Shown in pieces: positions 10,590 through 23,012 of a stretch of 47,448 nucleotides of DNA. Below the pieces are notes generated by a model, which worked only from the letters and a program-made list of their open reading frames with translations, had not been told where the DNA came from and ran no database searches. This DNA is from Chlorokybus atmophyticus. Taxonomy: Eukaryota; Streptophyta; Chlorokybophyceae; Chlorokybales; Chlorokybaceae. The translations under genes were made by a program, and so were the position numbers. The DNA is taken from assembly GCA_009103225.1 (NCBI GenBank), contig RHPI01003533.1:223950-271397 (forward strand). The letters run 5' to 3'. Positions within the stretch are counted from its first letter, which is position 1, and each line of letters starts with the position of its first letter.

Positions 10590-10985
10590 TTCGTGCGCCG
10601 ATAGGAAACAAGGCCTCCATGCCAATAAGTATGTTAAACATCCCTGAAGCAGAGATGAGGCAGAACACATTCAGAACGATGGTCGCAGCCCGTTTGTAGC
10701 TAGTGAAGCAGCGCAACGGTATGCGTGTCTCTTCTTGATGGTCTTCAAACCGCCTTGGGCGGTGCGAATCTCATGAAAGGACTCGTCTAAATTCTCGAGA
10801 TGGAAGCCGATGTAATCGTTCAGCAGCTCGTTTGCCCAAGATGACTGGATGGGCGCTAGTGTCAAACAACACAGGGCGAGGAGACCAAGGGTGGTGCGCA
10901 AAAGCTTTACATGGCCCACAAGGTTGTTGACCATGCCAATGTTTGGGCAGAAGCAGAGCCGATCCAGTGTCTAGGGTGGGCCGCA
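10590..10985 (-). pseudogene. Retroviral-type aspartic protease remnant
   Basis: On the minus strand PTLDTGSA (near 10970) and VLFDTSAHPVILGKRAAERL (about 10880-10820) resemble the Asp-Thr/Ser-Gly region of retrotransposon proteases. They are followed by a segment ending in CLISASGMFNILIGMEALF in another frame (about 10670-10600). At least two frame changes are needed. In active elements this enzyme cuts Gag-Pol in the particle. Confidence 0.55.
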
Positions 10986-13279
10986 AAGGTTTAAAATCGA
11001 TGGGATGACAGTATTGTGTAGAGCCATGCTAGCGATTGAGATTTTGGTGAGTTCGACAAGTGCAGCCCATGATTCATCATCTTCAACTGGTGAAGATACA
11101 TTCTCCTCCTCAGCTTTGGGTTCCATGCAATTGAGGACTCCCCCTCGGCTGGGAGGCCTGCTCTTCCGAGGGAGGTGGATCGATTGGTGGGGAAGGTAGG
11201 TTAGCTGGTGGAGGAGGTGGGTCAGCGGATGGCCATGAGTCGCCATCGTAGTTAGATTGGTAGCGATGGGCTACCTCCAATGCCTGACGCAGAGCTTCGG
11301 CGGTGAGGGCACACTCCCAATTTGGTGGCGGTGATCCCCGTAGGCTGTAACGGGCATAATGGGAAGAAGGGCCACGTTACCTGCCACCAGGTGACACTCC
11401 GCATTGCTAAGGTTGCTGTTTTTAATTGGCGGCTGCTGTTCTTAATTACTTCCTTAAGGATTTTCTTTGTGCTTTATAGTTGGCCCTTTACTACTTATCG
11501 CAAGTTATGGGTCTCCTAATCATGTTCGTAATGGAAGATTATTCTCGAGGCTAGGCCTGTTGCTAGCATGCTTTCAAAGAAAGGGCTGCTGTCATCTTGG
11601 AACCCTCACAGCGTTTGCTCCCCTCACTCGTAGTTAGTCATCCACGGGGTTGGACCATTCAGTTGTTGAACCAAGTGAGCAGGAGGGGAAGCCAAACCAG
11701 TACGAAGTCCTCCAACCAGGCGGCGGCGGCGACAAAATGGCTGCCTCATTTCACAACGAGTTGAGCCAGTGCTACTTGGAGCTGACCCAAAGTCACACCC
11801 CATTTACAAGCCTTTAGACCCGGAGCGTTGACAGCACGATGCTGAGCTAGGTTGAGCATACAATGTTGGTGAGTGAAATGTGGTAGGGTGTCAAGGAGCT
11901 TTTCCATCCGACCGGCGATGGCGGGGTTCAACGCCAGTCCCATGGGTGCATTGCGTCGTGCAATCACACGAGACCAATTAACCTTATGAGGTGGTCCAGC
12001 GCCCATGCGTCTTGTATGATGTTATCGTCATTTGCCAAAGTGCCGTAGTAACACGCGTCTGCCATTTGCCGACCGTAAAAGAACGCGACATTGGTGAGCC
12101 GATCTTCATCGTGGGGCAAAAGGCGGGTACGCATATTGTCACGCCTGTGGGTTTGCAAACGGCCCCACCTAATGGCGTGCCTGTCACGCTTAAAGGGCTA
12201 GCGAAAGTCACTCTTAATTCTTTACTTATGTGGAAAGTTGGAGGGATTAAGTAAGATTTCGCATGCCATGGTGTGTAGCACTTGGCATGTATGCTTATGC
12301 GGTTAGTCCTTGTCTATTCAGTAGCTTGGGCTATGTAGCTGCGCAAGGCACTGTATATCAGCACGCTCAGGGCTGTTGGGTGCTATATGTTTTGCATGAC
12401 TTGTGGAGTGCTTGTCATGTGCCATTGGGGCAGCATAGGTGCTGCAAGTGGCAAATTGCAAGTCCGTAATGCGGTGTGCCCGTATGATGTGTTATGGACA
12501 ACTTCAGAATGGGTTGTGGCAGTTCACAAATTCGAGGTTCTGTGGTTGACAATTACAAGGTCTGATAGTCCTGAGGTTGATGTTCTGAGACAGGACAGGT
12601 CCTGTGCTAAACACAATCAGCATGTGCTGCTAGGTTAGCACATGCTAACAAGGCCTTGGACCTTCAAAATGCTGTGTGAAAAGTCGGGAGAGCGGCAAGT
12701 GGTATAAAACCTGAGTAGCAACCTTGAGTAGGGATCAGATCGTGTTCACCACTCAAGGGCCACTTGTGTGTGGGGTGCCTAGTTGTAGCTGTTGAAGGGG
12801 CTCTCCCCCTCATCCCTTGTGGGGTGTATGTGTGGCGTTTGTGGGTGGCCGCACTTGTGTGTGTGTGGGAGCTGTTGGAGGGCTGGCGGTCATCCTCTCC
12901 TACTGGACATTGGTGCAGTGTCTCCCCTCCGCGAGGTGCTGCACCTAAGTGTGTTGTGCATAAGTTCTTGCATGCTTATGCACAAGTTGGTGAGGCTCAC
13001 TCATGCACCAGCAGGTAAGTGAGTGGTATCATTACAGTGCCCCTCGACGCCTTAAAAGAGCTCAGCCTGTTGCCGATGCTCAGTGGGTGGAGTCAAGGTA
13101 GCAGAGACGCTTGGGCCGGCAGCGGCGGTGGAGGGAGGCGCTGCGGCTGTAACAACAATAAGTGCAATGGCCTCTACTAATGACGGCTCGGTCTGTGCTG
13201 TTACTATGCTAGTGGCCGGCTGTAGCCTCTGCCGGTGGAGAGATGGCTCTGCGTAAGTGTGGTGGGGATGGAGACCGGC
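10986..13279 (-). other. Unassigned interior of the decayed element
   Basis: The part nearest the protease (10986-11330) encodes, on the minus strand, ALEVAHRYQSNYDGDSW, then a Pro-rich linker and an acidic stretch. That is plausible Gag-Pol linker. The rest (11.33-13.28 kb) has no recognisable domain on either strand. It includes a perfect inverted repeat at 12620-12647 and a TATAAAA near 12702. Confidence 0.4.
12620..13035 (+). promoter_or_regulatory. Possible LTR-like promoter segment
   Basis: A perfect 10 bp inverted repeat (AGCATGTGCT, 12620-12629, and 12638-12647) precedes a TATAAAA box near 12702. About 320 bp further on is TGGTATCATTACAG (13024 on). In the 23 kb element the TATA-to-primer-site distance is about 310 bp. 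Only seven bases of a normal primer site match, and no coding follows on this strand, so this could be a solo or truncated LTR or chance. Confidence 0.3.
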
Positions 13280-15081
13280 TAGGTGGGGAATGCAGGAGCG
13301 AGTGGCGGGCTGCCCCAACAAACCGCGTGAAGGGCAGTAATCTCATGGTGAAGGGAGCCGCTCGTTGCTGGCGGCCACCTATGGTCGCGTGGCTCAGCAA
13401 GTTGCCAGCTGGTTACAGTTGAGGAGGTCCTCAAGCTCATCCCTCCGACTGCGCAAATATTCGATCTCGGCCCAAAGACTATCCCTTTTATTGTGAAGGT
13501 TAGGGTTGCCCCTGGCGACGTTGGCGATTTTGATGGCAGCCTTACCTCCAGTCTTGCTGCCATTGGAAGGGCCGGCCTTGCCCTTGCCCTTCCACTTGTC
13601 GTCGTTGTTGTTGTTGTTGTTATGGTCGGCGCAAGCACCGACTTAAAAGGTTTTGCTTTAAAGGCTTCCCTAAGTTCCGGATGCAAGCTCTGGATGCAAC
13701 GTATAGCACACAACCTCGCGATGCCCGTCCATGCCGCAGTGGTTGCAGTGGGCGTCAGCGCGTTGCACGGGGCAGTGTCTGATGAAGTGCCCTTCTTTCT
13801 CACACCGATGACATGTCATGTGAGCGATGTCCTCCGCGCGCATAACGGCATGGGCTGCGCGTGTGTGTTTGGGTGGTGCGGAGGTTAAGGCTGGAGTGGC
13901 GCCACTACTGCAATGTGCAAGGCCGCTGATTTTGAGCCGCTTGTTCTTGCATGAGGTCTTCTTACCAATACATAGCACGCATGTACGCCTATTACAAAGT
14001 GTAATTGGCGACGCCATTAAGGTCAGCCTCCACACATGTTTGCGCAGTGGTGGGTCCAGGTTCCCACATACACTCGGGCCAGGTGGTATGGGTTGACCAG
14101 TGGCATCTCGTTCAGGCTAGTGTCTTCAACCAAGTTGACAATGCACTCGTAGAACTGCACCGGTGTTTGCTTGGGCTTCCTTCTGAGCCCAATATGCTCC
14201 TGCCAGGAGACAGTGTGCCTTCTCAGCCGGATAGACTGGGAAGCGTTAGTTCAATCGTGAAACCAAGGTCGCCCAAAGTGACAATGGTGAGGCAAGGGTA
14301 GGGACATCCTCCTTAGCTGGTGACAAACGAGCTGAGGGAGGTGTTGCAGCAAGAGGGGCTGCTACCAAGGTGAGGGCGTAAGCGTGGATGGCTTCATTGC
14401 ATCGCTGGCCATAAGCCTCACTAGTCTCGTTTTCCCGCATCACCGGCGGCATAAAAGGTGTGGTGGTGACGGTGGTGCCCAACGCGCTGCTGCCAGTGTC
14501 GGTCACCGCTATGCGGGCGGATGGGAGTTTTTGTGCAATGCGTAGGGCGACTCGATGTGGCGCATGTGAGGCACCCAACCTCTCTGCAGCTAAGATAGTA
14601 GGGACTATAGTACAACTAGAACGAAGGAGTACCTCGTTCTCGAGAAGGTCATGCGCAGCTGCTACCTCGTGCCACACAGCTACGGCGACGTTGTTAGGGT
14701 AGTCAGCAGCGAGGATGAACTTCTACTTGCTATCCTTGCTGTCGCTTGCTCGCAGCTTCATTGTCAAGACAATTGAGTTGAAGCGGCTGAGATAGTCCTT
14801 TAACATCAAACCTGCGGCGCCATGAATACGATTGCAAGCTTCCTTCCGCTGCCACTGCTTCCATTGGTGCTGCGGTTGCCAGTAATGACAACCATGTTAT
14901 CTTCGCTTTAGGAGCCGAGGTCGCTATGGGAAGAAGGACAGAAGCTTGCAGCAATGAGTGGCATGAACCGCCCACTTTCTTGTCTGGTGAAGAGGGGATC
15001 TTCGGATTGAAGTCTGCTAGCGTGGTAGCAGGGCCTGGTCGCCTCCACCCGTTGGATGATCCTACTTGCCGGGTTCCCCAT
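13280..15081 (-). pseudogene. Gag remnant with two CCHC zinc knuckles
   Basis: On the minus strand a possible start ATG is at 15081, followed by GNPASRIIQRVEATRP. A central segment has WHEVAAAHDLLENEVLLRSS and MRENETSEAYGQRCNEAI (about 14670-14390). Then two zinc knuckles, CHRCEKEGHFIRHC and CNHCGMDGHREVVC (about 13820-13710), typical of nucleocapsid, and SLHPELREAFKAKPFKS. Several frame changes and stops separate the blocks. Gag forms the particle and binds the genomic RNA. Confidence 0.65.
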
Positions 15082-16354
15082 CTGAGTCCGCAATTTCAAA
15101 GACGCATGCACACGCATGCAAAAAACACGAACAAGGCATAACAAGCAAACACACTTAAAGTGATGACTATGCGCTGTGGAGTAAGCTGCAAGTCAACAAG
15201 CTCCTTGACTAAGGATGAATGTGGACAAGCAAACAGAAATCATGCAAGTGTGTTAGTGTGTGGTTCAAGTTTGCTAAGTTGTGCGAGTTTACGTACGGCA
15301 AGCACTCAACTAACAGCAAGCTAGTGGATGCCAACAACCGTGATTGTGGTTGTGCAAGGCATGCAAAGTACCGTGTTGGGCAGGAGGTGATGCAGTCCGC
15401 AGGCAACAGGGCGGAGGCCACGCCACAAAGTTAACAGCAATGCGCAAGAGAAAAAGGCAGAACAACCAAGAGCAGGCAAAGGCAAAGGAGATGGGTATAC
15501 AACAAGGGGGTTATGGCGTCAACTCCTATAAGTTCTATTCTCATACAAGGCAGCGTGCATGCACGCGGTTCGCCAAAGCTAATGGTGACTTTTGGAAGTC
15601 TTGGGAGTAACGCCGCCGCTTCCACGCCAGTCCGCTTACTTGCAACTTAGTACTGACCAATTCCTTAAAGTTTGCTTAAGCAAGCTATTGATGTCGGCCG
15701 CCGCCACTATTCTCGCTTCTCATCGGCTGACACCTAACAAGATATCGATGAGTCTTGTCACGCTGCCCGACGCCGTGTGAACCAGCTCGACCGATCCCGA
15801 TGCTCATGAGAGCGCACAAGGGGTGCGAGGGGGAAACACCGTGACACTGTCGAGTGTACACCCAACACTCTGCTACCTTTTCCGTCCGATGACATCAATG
15901 GATGATACATACATCTCACACCATGAACATGATATGCCATACATACGCACTTTGGCTAGCATTGGTTGCACGTGGCTTGTGCATGATTGGCAACATTGCA
16001 CATCACGTTATTGTTCTGTGTACATTTGAACAGCCGTGCTTTCGCTACTTCATCAAAGCCTTCACTATGCGTCGCACATCTTGACACGGGAAGTTGAAGA
16101 CGAGACACTACTTTGTTGCTGAGTGGTGTATTTGTGGTTGTGTAAATGAACCATACCATAGTCATCCACAGGTGCTTCGTGCAGGCTAGCTGGACGTTAG
16201 GCACTTCCACACAATCAGTTGCTTGATGGCACAAAGCAACAACCCAGCGTATGCCAGACCAGCAATTGTTCATGTGCTAGCTTATTGGGTGGCTAACTGT
16301 GGCCATGTTAGCTCTAGCACAAACAACATCACAAAGCGCTATGCACCTGACAAT
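15082..16354. other. No gene seen
   Basis: The stretch lies between the gag remnant and the end of the ferroportin gene. It should hold the 5' leader and LTR of the decayed element and the 3' UTR of ferroportin. I could not delimit either, and I found no primer-binding-site match. Confidence 0.35.
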
Positions 16355-19165
16355 CTATGCCAAAGCAGGTCTATAGAATGGGGAGCGCTCGCTCTGTTGT
16401 GTCCTTTGAGCCCAAGCCAAGAAAGAACCCGCTGACGACATGACAGCTGCCAACGACATGCACACGAGAAAGTTGAACCCACCAAAGCGATCCGCCAAAA
16501 GAGTAACACCCAACATTCCCTGCAAACGCAAGCAGGGGTAAGCTTGTTGATACTCACATAATTTGCACGAGCATAGCCTCGTCATACGACAACTACCATA
16601 CTCACCACTTCTGCCAGGGAGCACATTGCCGCCTCTGTTGAGCTCACAGTGCCTGCGAGCTCGCGAGGAACAGCGGTCTGATGGATTTGCAAGTGCGCAA
16701 CATCATGAACATAGAGGAACAGTCTTGATGCCACGACGCACAGCATTAACACAATCAGGGGCCCTTGCGAGCTAGCGCTCCCGCTTGCAAAGAAGGTAGC
16801 CACAGATACCGCCAGACATGCTGCCTTCATCAGCAGCGCTGTTGCAGCCGTCTACAATGACATGAACCACATGTAGAGTCAAGCTCACTGCCACAAACAA
16901 GGCACAAGATTTCGTCAAGTAGAACAATCTGACACTTGCAATGCTTACATTTACGATGCCAAGCCGACTGATGATGAGTGGTGAGATTAGAGTTGAGCAG
17001 AATCCAACGAAGGCGCAGCTTCCTCTGAACGCACCAACCGCACTTGGGGGTAAACCTGTTGTTGCATGCGCCAAGTTAGTGTGACTAGTAAATGTACTTC
17101 AACTGATTGCAACCGCATCTGTCAGACTCTTGATGCATGCAAGTCAAGAACTAACTGAGCCGTTTCAAGCACCTTTCTGTGTGAGAAAGGCAGACAAAAC
17201 TCCGCTTGGGGTAAGCACGGCATTGAAGTAAAGCAACACGTACGCCATGCTAGCGCCTGCCATGGGCTGTGACACATACACTTTCCAGGACTGCATCATG
17301 GTGTGCAACGGAGCAAGAAGCCCTGTGCTCACATGTCAGTATCGATCCAACCATTGTGCGCTACCACTGTACATCACCATTGAAACATTGATGCAACCTG
17401 ATGGTACAAGCAAGCACATCTTGTTAATACCTTGCTTACTTTGCAATGCATGCAACCAAGATAGACTTGAAGATGTGTGCTTTGGCAATCCACGCTTGTG
17501 AGGTTGCGCAAAGTGCACCGCTCGCTCCATAGCATCTTTTATGATGTCGCGCTCCAATGCCTTGGCCGCCCATCTCCTCACTCGATGCATGAAATACAGC
17601 TGCAGCCAACTGGCTTAGCAATGTGTATCAATACACCAATACAACCCCAGAAAGCATCTCCAACAATGCGCAACCAGTGTCAGTCCACGCACACACCTGC
17701 ACTGGCAAGCTCGCAACCACGCCACCAGCAATCACACCAACGCACAGCTTTGGCTGCAGGGCGGCCAGAGCGGCACCAACAATGATGGGACCAATCACTT
17801 CACATGTCAAGTCCAGCCGCCGCAATGTGGCATTTGCCTTTGCCAGACTCCGCGGCCGCTTTGGGCCTGCACAAAAGTGTCTTAGTTATGCAAGTAGTGG
17901 TAACACCTTCCTGACGATCTATCCACCCAAAACAAAAGCAGTGACAAAACTTCAACGCAACTCACCGGCAAGCTGCACAACCCAATCCCGCTCAAACGCC
18001 ACATCAGAACCCAAGGAGCAAAGCCTTTCCACCATACTCGCACCCATGAGCAGCCAAAACCACGGCTGAACAAGGGGCCTGCCAGCCCTAGCAGCCAAGG
18101 CAGCACCTCTACTTAGAGCAAAAAAGAGTGCCGCGCCCGCAACTGCCACCGCTGTAGCCTGCAAAATGTCGCAACCAGACTTGATGATGGCAATGGAATG
18201 AGCACTGCTATGCTTGTACACTAGTAAATGTTCATTGCTCTTCTGCGGTACCAATTTGGAGATATCCAATAGAGTGGTATTGATCACCACTACATGCGAT
18301 GACGGAGCAGACTGTCCGACCAAAAGCCTTAAGACAATGTACCTGTACAGACAGCAGAGCAGTCAACATGGGCACTCGTGGCGAACTATCCAACACCTGG
18401 CCAATCCATGGTCCTCCAAGAAACATGGTAGCCTGTGCACCCAATACAGTTAGCTTTGCATGTATGCAGTAACCATCATGTTGTTTACCATGTGGTAAAA
18501 TCTGCTGCGCGCAACTTCACACCTCAATTTACCTGCCCAACTAGCCCCAAAGCCGCCACCGACATGATGCCATTGGGCATTTGCGCCAGGCACAAAGGCA
18601 CTGCAAACCGCCATGTCCGTTCAACAGCACAAGACGCCCCGTATGATATGTACAAAGCCCGCAATGCGCGGGGATGCAACGGAGTGTCAAGTAAGCTCTC
18701 ATCCAATGTGTGCTCTCTCGCAACCTGTATATAGATCAACAACTCCGTAAATATCATGCTTAAGCTGCACTTCAGACCACAAGAACCAATCCACACCTCA
18801 TGAAAACAGCTGCATGTTGCAAGCGAAGAGCAGCAACAATCAATGGTGCGCACAAGAGCACTGGAATCCAAGCCCTATCGCCTTGGCTAACATTCACATG
18901 GTGTTCAACCAATACGACTTTGGAAAAAGCGCCCTACCTGCAGAGAAGAAATGAGCTGTTTCCTGCGCAATTCTGCCTCATCGGCGTTTTGCTTCGCCCT
19001 AAAAGAATCCCATCCGTCTAAAGACCCCAAACTATCGCTATCGGAGGGAGGAGGAGCAGCAGTGGGCAACGCGCAGCGATCCGCGGGAAGGCAGAGCAGC
19101 GGCGTCACCGGCCTTCGTTTGCTTCTAAATGCTGGCCTCCTCTGCCTGTGCCACAGTAGCCATGT
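16355..19165 (-). CDS. Ferroportin-family iron exporter (SLC40), ten exons
   Basis: Exons on the minus strand: 1 (19165 or less)-18938, 2 18724-18533, 3 18432-18343, 4 18158-17966, 5 17866-17697, 6 17599-17440, 7 17322-17173, 8 17055-16949, 9 16851-16606, 10 16519-16355 (TAG). All introns are GT-AG, 86-213 bp, and all phases agree; exons 2-10 give 490 residues. Family landmarks: ALYISYGASCAVERTWRFAVP (exon 2, first membrane segment), GGPWIGQVLDSSPR (exon 3), AFERDWVVQLAG (end of exon 4), NATLRRLD (exon 5), QPMAGASMAYVLLYFNAVLT (exon 7) and TEAAMCSLAEV (exon 9). Ferroportins are 12-helix carriers that export ferrous iron. Exon 1 is hydrophilic, Ser/Asp-rich and open from 19165 but has no ATG, so the true start is upstream or misassembled. 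Exon 7 ends at a weak donor (GTGCTT). The gene looks intact otherwise. Confidence 0.88.
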
Positions 19166-20307
19166 TCACAACAAATGACACCACGCAAATCAACTGTTTA
19201 CCTGTCAACTGTTATGGCAGACAGCATAGCGCATGCGCAACCGCCCATTACAGTAGAAATGCACACAAGGCGAACAGAGCATGGAAGGGCATGAAAACAA
19301 ACAGGCTGGCATACTGGCCACGCTAACAGCCGCGCAGAGTTGGTATGACGGACAACACGTAATTGACAACACAAATCCAGATGCAGTGCCTGTCGATATG
19401 TTGCGCATGTGCTGCGATGTAATTGCGCTGATTTGCAACAGCCACGTAAAGCTGGCACGCACGCTGTGCAAGCGATGTAGAAGCAGTGGCCTACCTTTGC
19501 AGGTGCAGCTTGCTTCTGCCATGATGCGAATTGAGCTGCGCCCCGCAGCCAGACACCACCTGGGCCAGCGCCACAGCCGCCGCCGCCATGCCGCCTGCCC
19601 GATCCACAAACCCTAATTAGCAGCAGCCTCACGCCTAGCCTTGCCACCAAGCCACCACCAGCACCAACACAGTCAACAGCGCCCACTGCGCCACCACAAA
19701 CACGCCACCTCCAACACTCTCCCAGCTCGCGCAAGCAATCGCCCTGCCGCCGCCGCCTCGTACGCCCACGCTGACGTCCTCAACCTCGCCGCCGCCGCCA
19801 GCCGCGGTCTAGACAGGTGGAAAGCAGTTACTGATAACAGTTAAGGCCACTCTCGAACCACACGCAGTAACCGTCGGTCAGTTTGACCAAAGTCTGGTCA
19901 GTGCCAGCAGTGATATAGCCCAAGGTAGCATTATCAATGCTGCTGGCGTGTGAGATGTTGGATACCACAGCTTTGGGTGACCAGAGCTAACTGAGCGACC
20001 ACCTGCGGTGTGCAGGTTGACCGAGTCGGCCAAGCCGGAGATCAGCGCCCGGATCGTCATGAACAGTGCAGTGTACTGCCCAGGTGCATCGGATGCCTCT
20101 TGATAGCAGCGCGCGTCAGCACTGTGCTTCAGGTTTATGGGATAAAAGCGCATTTGCTGGTTGGCTGATTTGATCCGCGCGGTTATCATTGTTGGCTCTG
20201 GAGCTTGTGACGTGGACGCGCCACGGCTGCTGGACTCGCCACCTGGGCAGGGCTTGCAGTGCCACTGCCAGTGGCCCACTGAACGCAGTGCTGTCAGCCT
20301 TGCCCGT
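19166..20307. other. No gene confirmed; GC-rich upstream region of ferroportin
   Basis: The missing first exon of ferroportin may lie here. ATG GCA GAA GCA AGC near 19522 (minus) runs into a donor-like AAAG|GTAGG, but its phase does not fit the next exon. The sequence from 19560 to 19810 is rich in CCGCCG and CACCAC words on the plus strand, which produces spurious Pro/His/Ala frames. A 150-codon minus-strand frame at 19878-20330 resembles nothing I know. Confidence 0.35.
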
Positions 20308-20367
20308 ATTGCGTAAGGGCAAGGCGGCACTCACCGTGCCGCCTACGCAGTAAGACCCTCACTCATT
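20308..20367 (+). repeat. 60 bp palindromic repeat, copy 1
   Basis: This 60 bp sequence recurs at 42326-42385 in the same orientation with 6 differences and no gaps. An inner stem (GGCGGCAC/GTGCCGCC) and an outer stem (TGCGTA/TACGCA) can form. Both copies end in a CCCTCACTCATT tail. Confidence 0.75.
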
Positions 20368-22590
20368 TTTATTATACTCTCGGTGAGCGGTAAGGGCGGC
20401 GGCGGCATGGCTAAACTTGACGACGGCGGTGACGTTGCTAAAGCGGATAGAGGCGGTGCAATGGTTGGCGCCATAGCGTTGCCAGGTGACGTAAACAGTG
20501 GTGGGAGTGCGCCGATGAGGAGAGGCTAGTGACAGGTGGCGGTGCTGTTGATGGGATTGCATATGCTGAAAGAGTGTTGAGTGAGGGGCGGCCAGCAACA
20601 GGTGGCGGTGCTGGTAATTGAGATGCACATGTGGTTGAGTTGACAAAGGGGGTGGTGGTGCAGGTAGCGCATACACAAGTGCAGGTGCATATATCCCTAC
20701 CCTCCCCACCCACGCCTCTCTCCTCTTTGTCCACGGCAGCGGCAGCAGCGGCGACATCGGTATGGACTTTCATGGATGCCGACGGCGTGCAAACCCTTGA
20801 CGACACCCCCCTGGTGATCGGAGGCAATAGCAGCAGCAGCGGCAGCGGCATCCACATCCACATCGGCGCTATCATTGATATCGATCGCGGCAGCCAAGTG
20901 CCCGGACGTGGCGCAGCTGGTTGCCCTCCAAGCTGCATTAGCGCATGTCACCACTCGACTCCGTAGTTCAGCCGGATCAAGCGGCGGCGGCGACGGTGGA
21001 GGCAGCAGCACTAAAAAAGATTGCCCTTTTTTAACGACTGATACAGCGCAAAAATGCATCTACTATGCAAGTTTTGTAACATCTGACTGTTAGATTGTCT
21101 GATGTGTCTTGTTAAGACAATCTGATGCTCAGACCGTGTACGGACATAATGCATCAAAATCTGATAGTCAGCTATATGCTTGTCGAATGTGCATATACAA
21201 TTTGTATGGAGCGATCGTGTAATTATAAAACGTTGGTGTGCTTCACACATGCTTATCTTTATTATTAGGTATATCAATTGGCACACGCAATATACAAACA
21301 TACATTCAATTTAAGAGAGGAGAGGACACTCGTGTGTTCACCAATTACCATATAGCTATACAACAATAAGCACAATGTTCTAGCAGCACTATGTGTACCT
21401 ATGTGCAGGCAATGAATTCACCCGGCCTCGCCACCGCTGTTGCTGCCTGCAATGCACATTTGTTAATACAACGCAAGCTAGCTTAATAACAAGGCTGCGC
21501 AAGTGCCTTCGGGAACGATCTACATGTTAACCACGCACATGAGCACATATGCATTGTCAAAGCAAGCTAGGCATGGTAACCATTAGTACGCCGCTCGCCA
21601 ACACGCCATTCCCCCACACACACGGACACATGCACTTGCAATATCAGACCGTGTACACACGCACACATACATGCGCACCCACATCGCAGTTGTGTGTGAG
21701 CAAGCCATCAACTGCAAGTGCAATGCCACACGCCCACACACGCGCACCCACACGGCCAGACGCCCGTGCAAGCACGTACGTACGCGCTCACCTGCCCACC
21801 GGCTCGCTGACAGGCGGCCGGCTGCGATTGCTTGCCTTCCTAGTGGCCGACCAAACGGCCACCACCAGTGCTGCAGTCACCACCCGGCCCACGGCTGCGA
21901 CCACCCGGCCGCCACCTCTGCCTCCAGCCGTTGCAGCCGGCAATCTGAATCTGGCCAGGGCTAGGGCTGATCTGCGGGCTGCTGACTTGCGTTCATGTCA
22001 TCACATGCATGTTACCGTATGGCACGTATGTGTGACAAATATAACACAATAACATAACTCACACGTGTATGAGTATTGAATTATACATACATATGCACAT
22101 GTACAAATATATACGCACACATATATACACACACATATATATATGTATAAATATATATACACACAACTGTTTTTTGTACAGACTACCCAAGGGGTTCAAG
22201 CATGTTTCCATCAGGGAGGCCGCAAAGAAATATTTGCTGAAAGTGTGTACAAATATATCTATATAAATGCAGCATCGAGCGATGAGCGGATGTGGGTTCT
22301 ATAGTTGAAGACGAGTGGCTGCGTGGTGAATGTTACAATTGAATACATACAAACAAGTGTTGTGTGTATGCATGTAATTGCTGCACTATAGCTAGCAGAC
22401 GTTCTATTTCGAAGCTTGTCATGCATGTACACCAATGAACACAAACGCACTCTACACGTACTCCGACGCACAGCTGCTCTGATTGTAAAATGTTCAGGTA
22501 TCCACCTCTCTCAGCTTATCAATTACCTTCTAGTTGCGACCACATGTGCTGAAAAAGTTTCAGACATGGTCTCAGGTGGTCTTTGATGAG
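20368..22590. other. No gene seen; simple-sequence-rich
   Basis: 20740-21010 has short Ala/Gly/Ser-coding runs from (GCG/GGC)n with no ATG-led frame I can support. 21580-21800 is CA-rich with ACACGCACACA runs. 22075-22165 is an alternating TA/CA (ATATATACACAC) microsatellite. Confidence 0.4.
22075..22165. repeat. TA/CA dinucleotide microsatellite
   Basis: Alternating ATATATAC and ACACATAT words run for about 90 bp without coding content. Confidence 0.7.
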
Positions 22591-22639
22591 GTGGTTTTTG
22601 ATTGTCAGGTGTATTTTGTCCTTATTAGACACCTTAGGG

Positions 22640-23012
22640 CTATCCGCCGACGTTTTCGTACAGCCTTGCACACACGCACACGTTGGCTGCCGCACCTGAT
22701 CGTCATCAATGTGTCGCACTGCTTGCGGCGTCACGCTCACATCGGAGGCGTCGCATTTGTTTTGCTGCCCGATGGGGCGGCACCGCCACGCATGACGCGT
22801 TGCGCGACGAGATGTAAGGTATCATGCGTGACGCCGACATCGTCGTCAGCAGGGAGCTGGTTGGTTTCATGCCGTTTTAGAAGGACGAAGCGCGCGGGCG
22901 ACGTGTCGATGTGGTGGCGTTGACGCCTGGCTGCTGCTGGATGTGAACGTCACGGCTTGTACGGAGCAGCCAGGGGCGGCGGTGCGTCACGCCGAGTTGT
23001 CGAAGCGCAGGA
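22640..23012 (+). pseudogene. Endonuclease-like coding remnant, left part (split by the 23 kb retrotransposon)
   Basis: With a few frame changes the plus strand reads HDALRDEM, then a GIMRDADIVVSRELVGF block, a GRRVDVVALTPG block, then a Leu/Asp-Val segment and AELSKRR up to the insertion point. This pattern (a reverse-transcriptase-associated tail with GxRxDV, a short strand, and a Lys/Arg-rich helix) resembles the C-terminal endonuclease-like part of some algal retroelements. It is recalled from pattern, not searched. The presumed continuation lies right of the element at 29083. Confidence 0.4.
23008..23012 (+). repeat. Target site duplication, left copy (CAGGA)
   Basis: The five bases before LTR1 are CAGGA, identical to the five bases after LTR2 at 29078-29082. 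Confidence 0.9.

Larger units (their letters stand above)
6520..15081 (-). mobile_element. Decayed Ty3/gypsy retrotransposon carrying a DNA methyltransferase-like domain
   Basis: Reading the minus strand, the order is gag with two zinc knuckles (15.08-13.28 kb), a proline-rich linker and aspartic protease (about 11.3-10.6 kb), a cytosine-5 methyltransferase-like domain (9.96-9.08 kb), reverse transcriptase with YIDD and RNase H (8.8-7.6 kb), and integrase with HHCC finger and core (7.26-6.52 kb). That is the Ty3/gypsy order with an extra enzyme between protease and reverse transcriptase. Every domain has frameshifts or stops, so it is inactive. No LTR pair, primer site or target duplication could be recognised. 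The outer limits are those of the coding remnants, not of the element. The 11.3-13.27 kb part has no clear domain and may contain an insertion. Confidence 0.75.

Noticed and set aside
21549-22052. A 167-codon plus-strand ORF
   Set aside because: Its composition follows the CACACG and CCGCC simple sequence; no domain or splice structure is seen.
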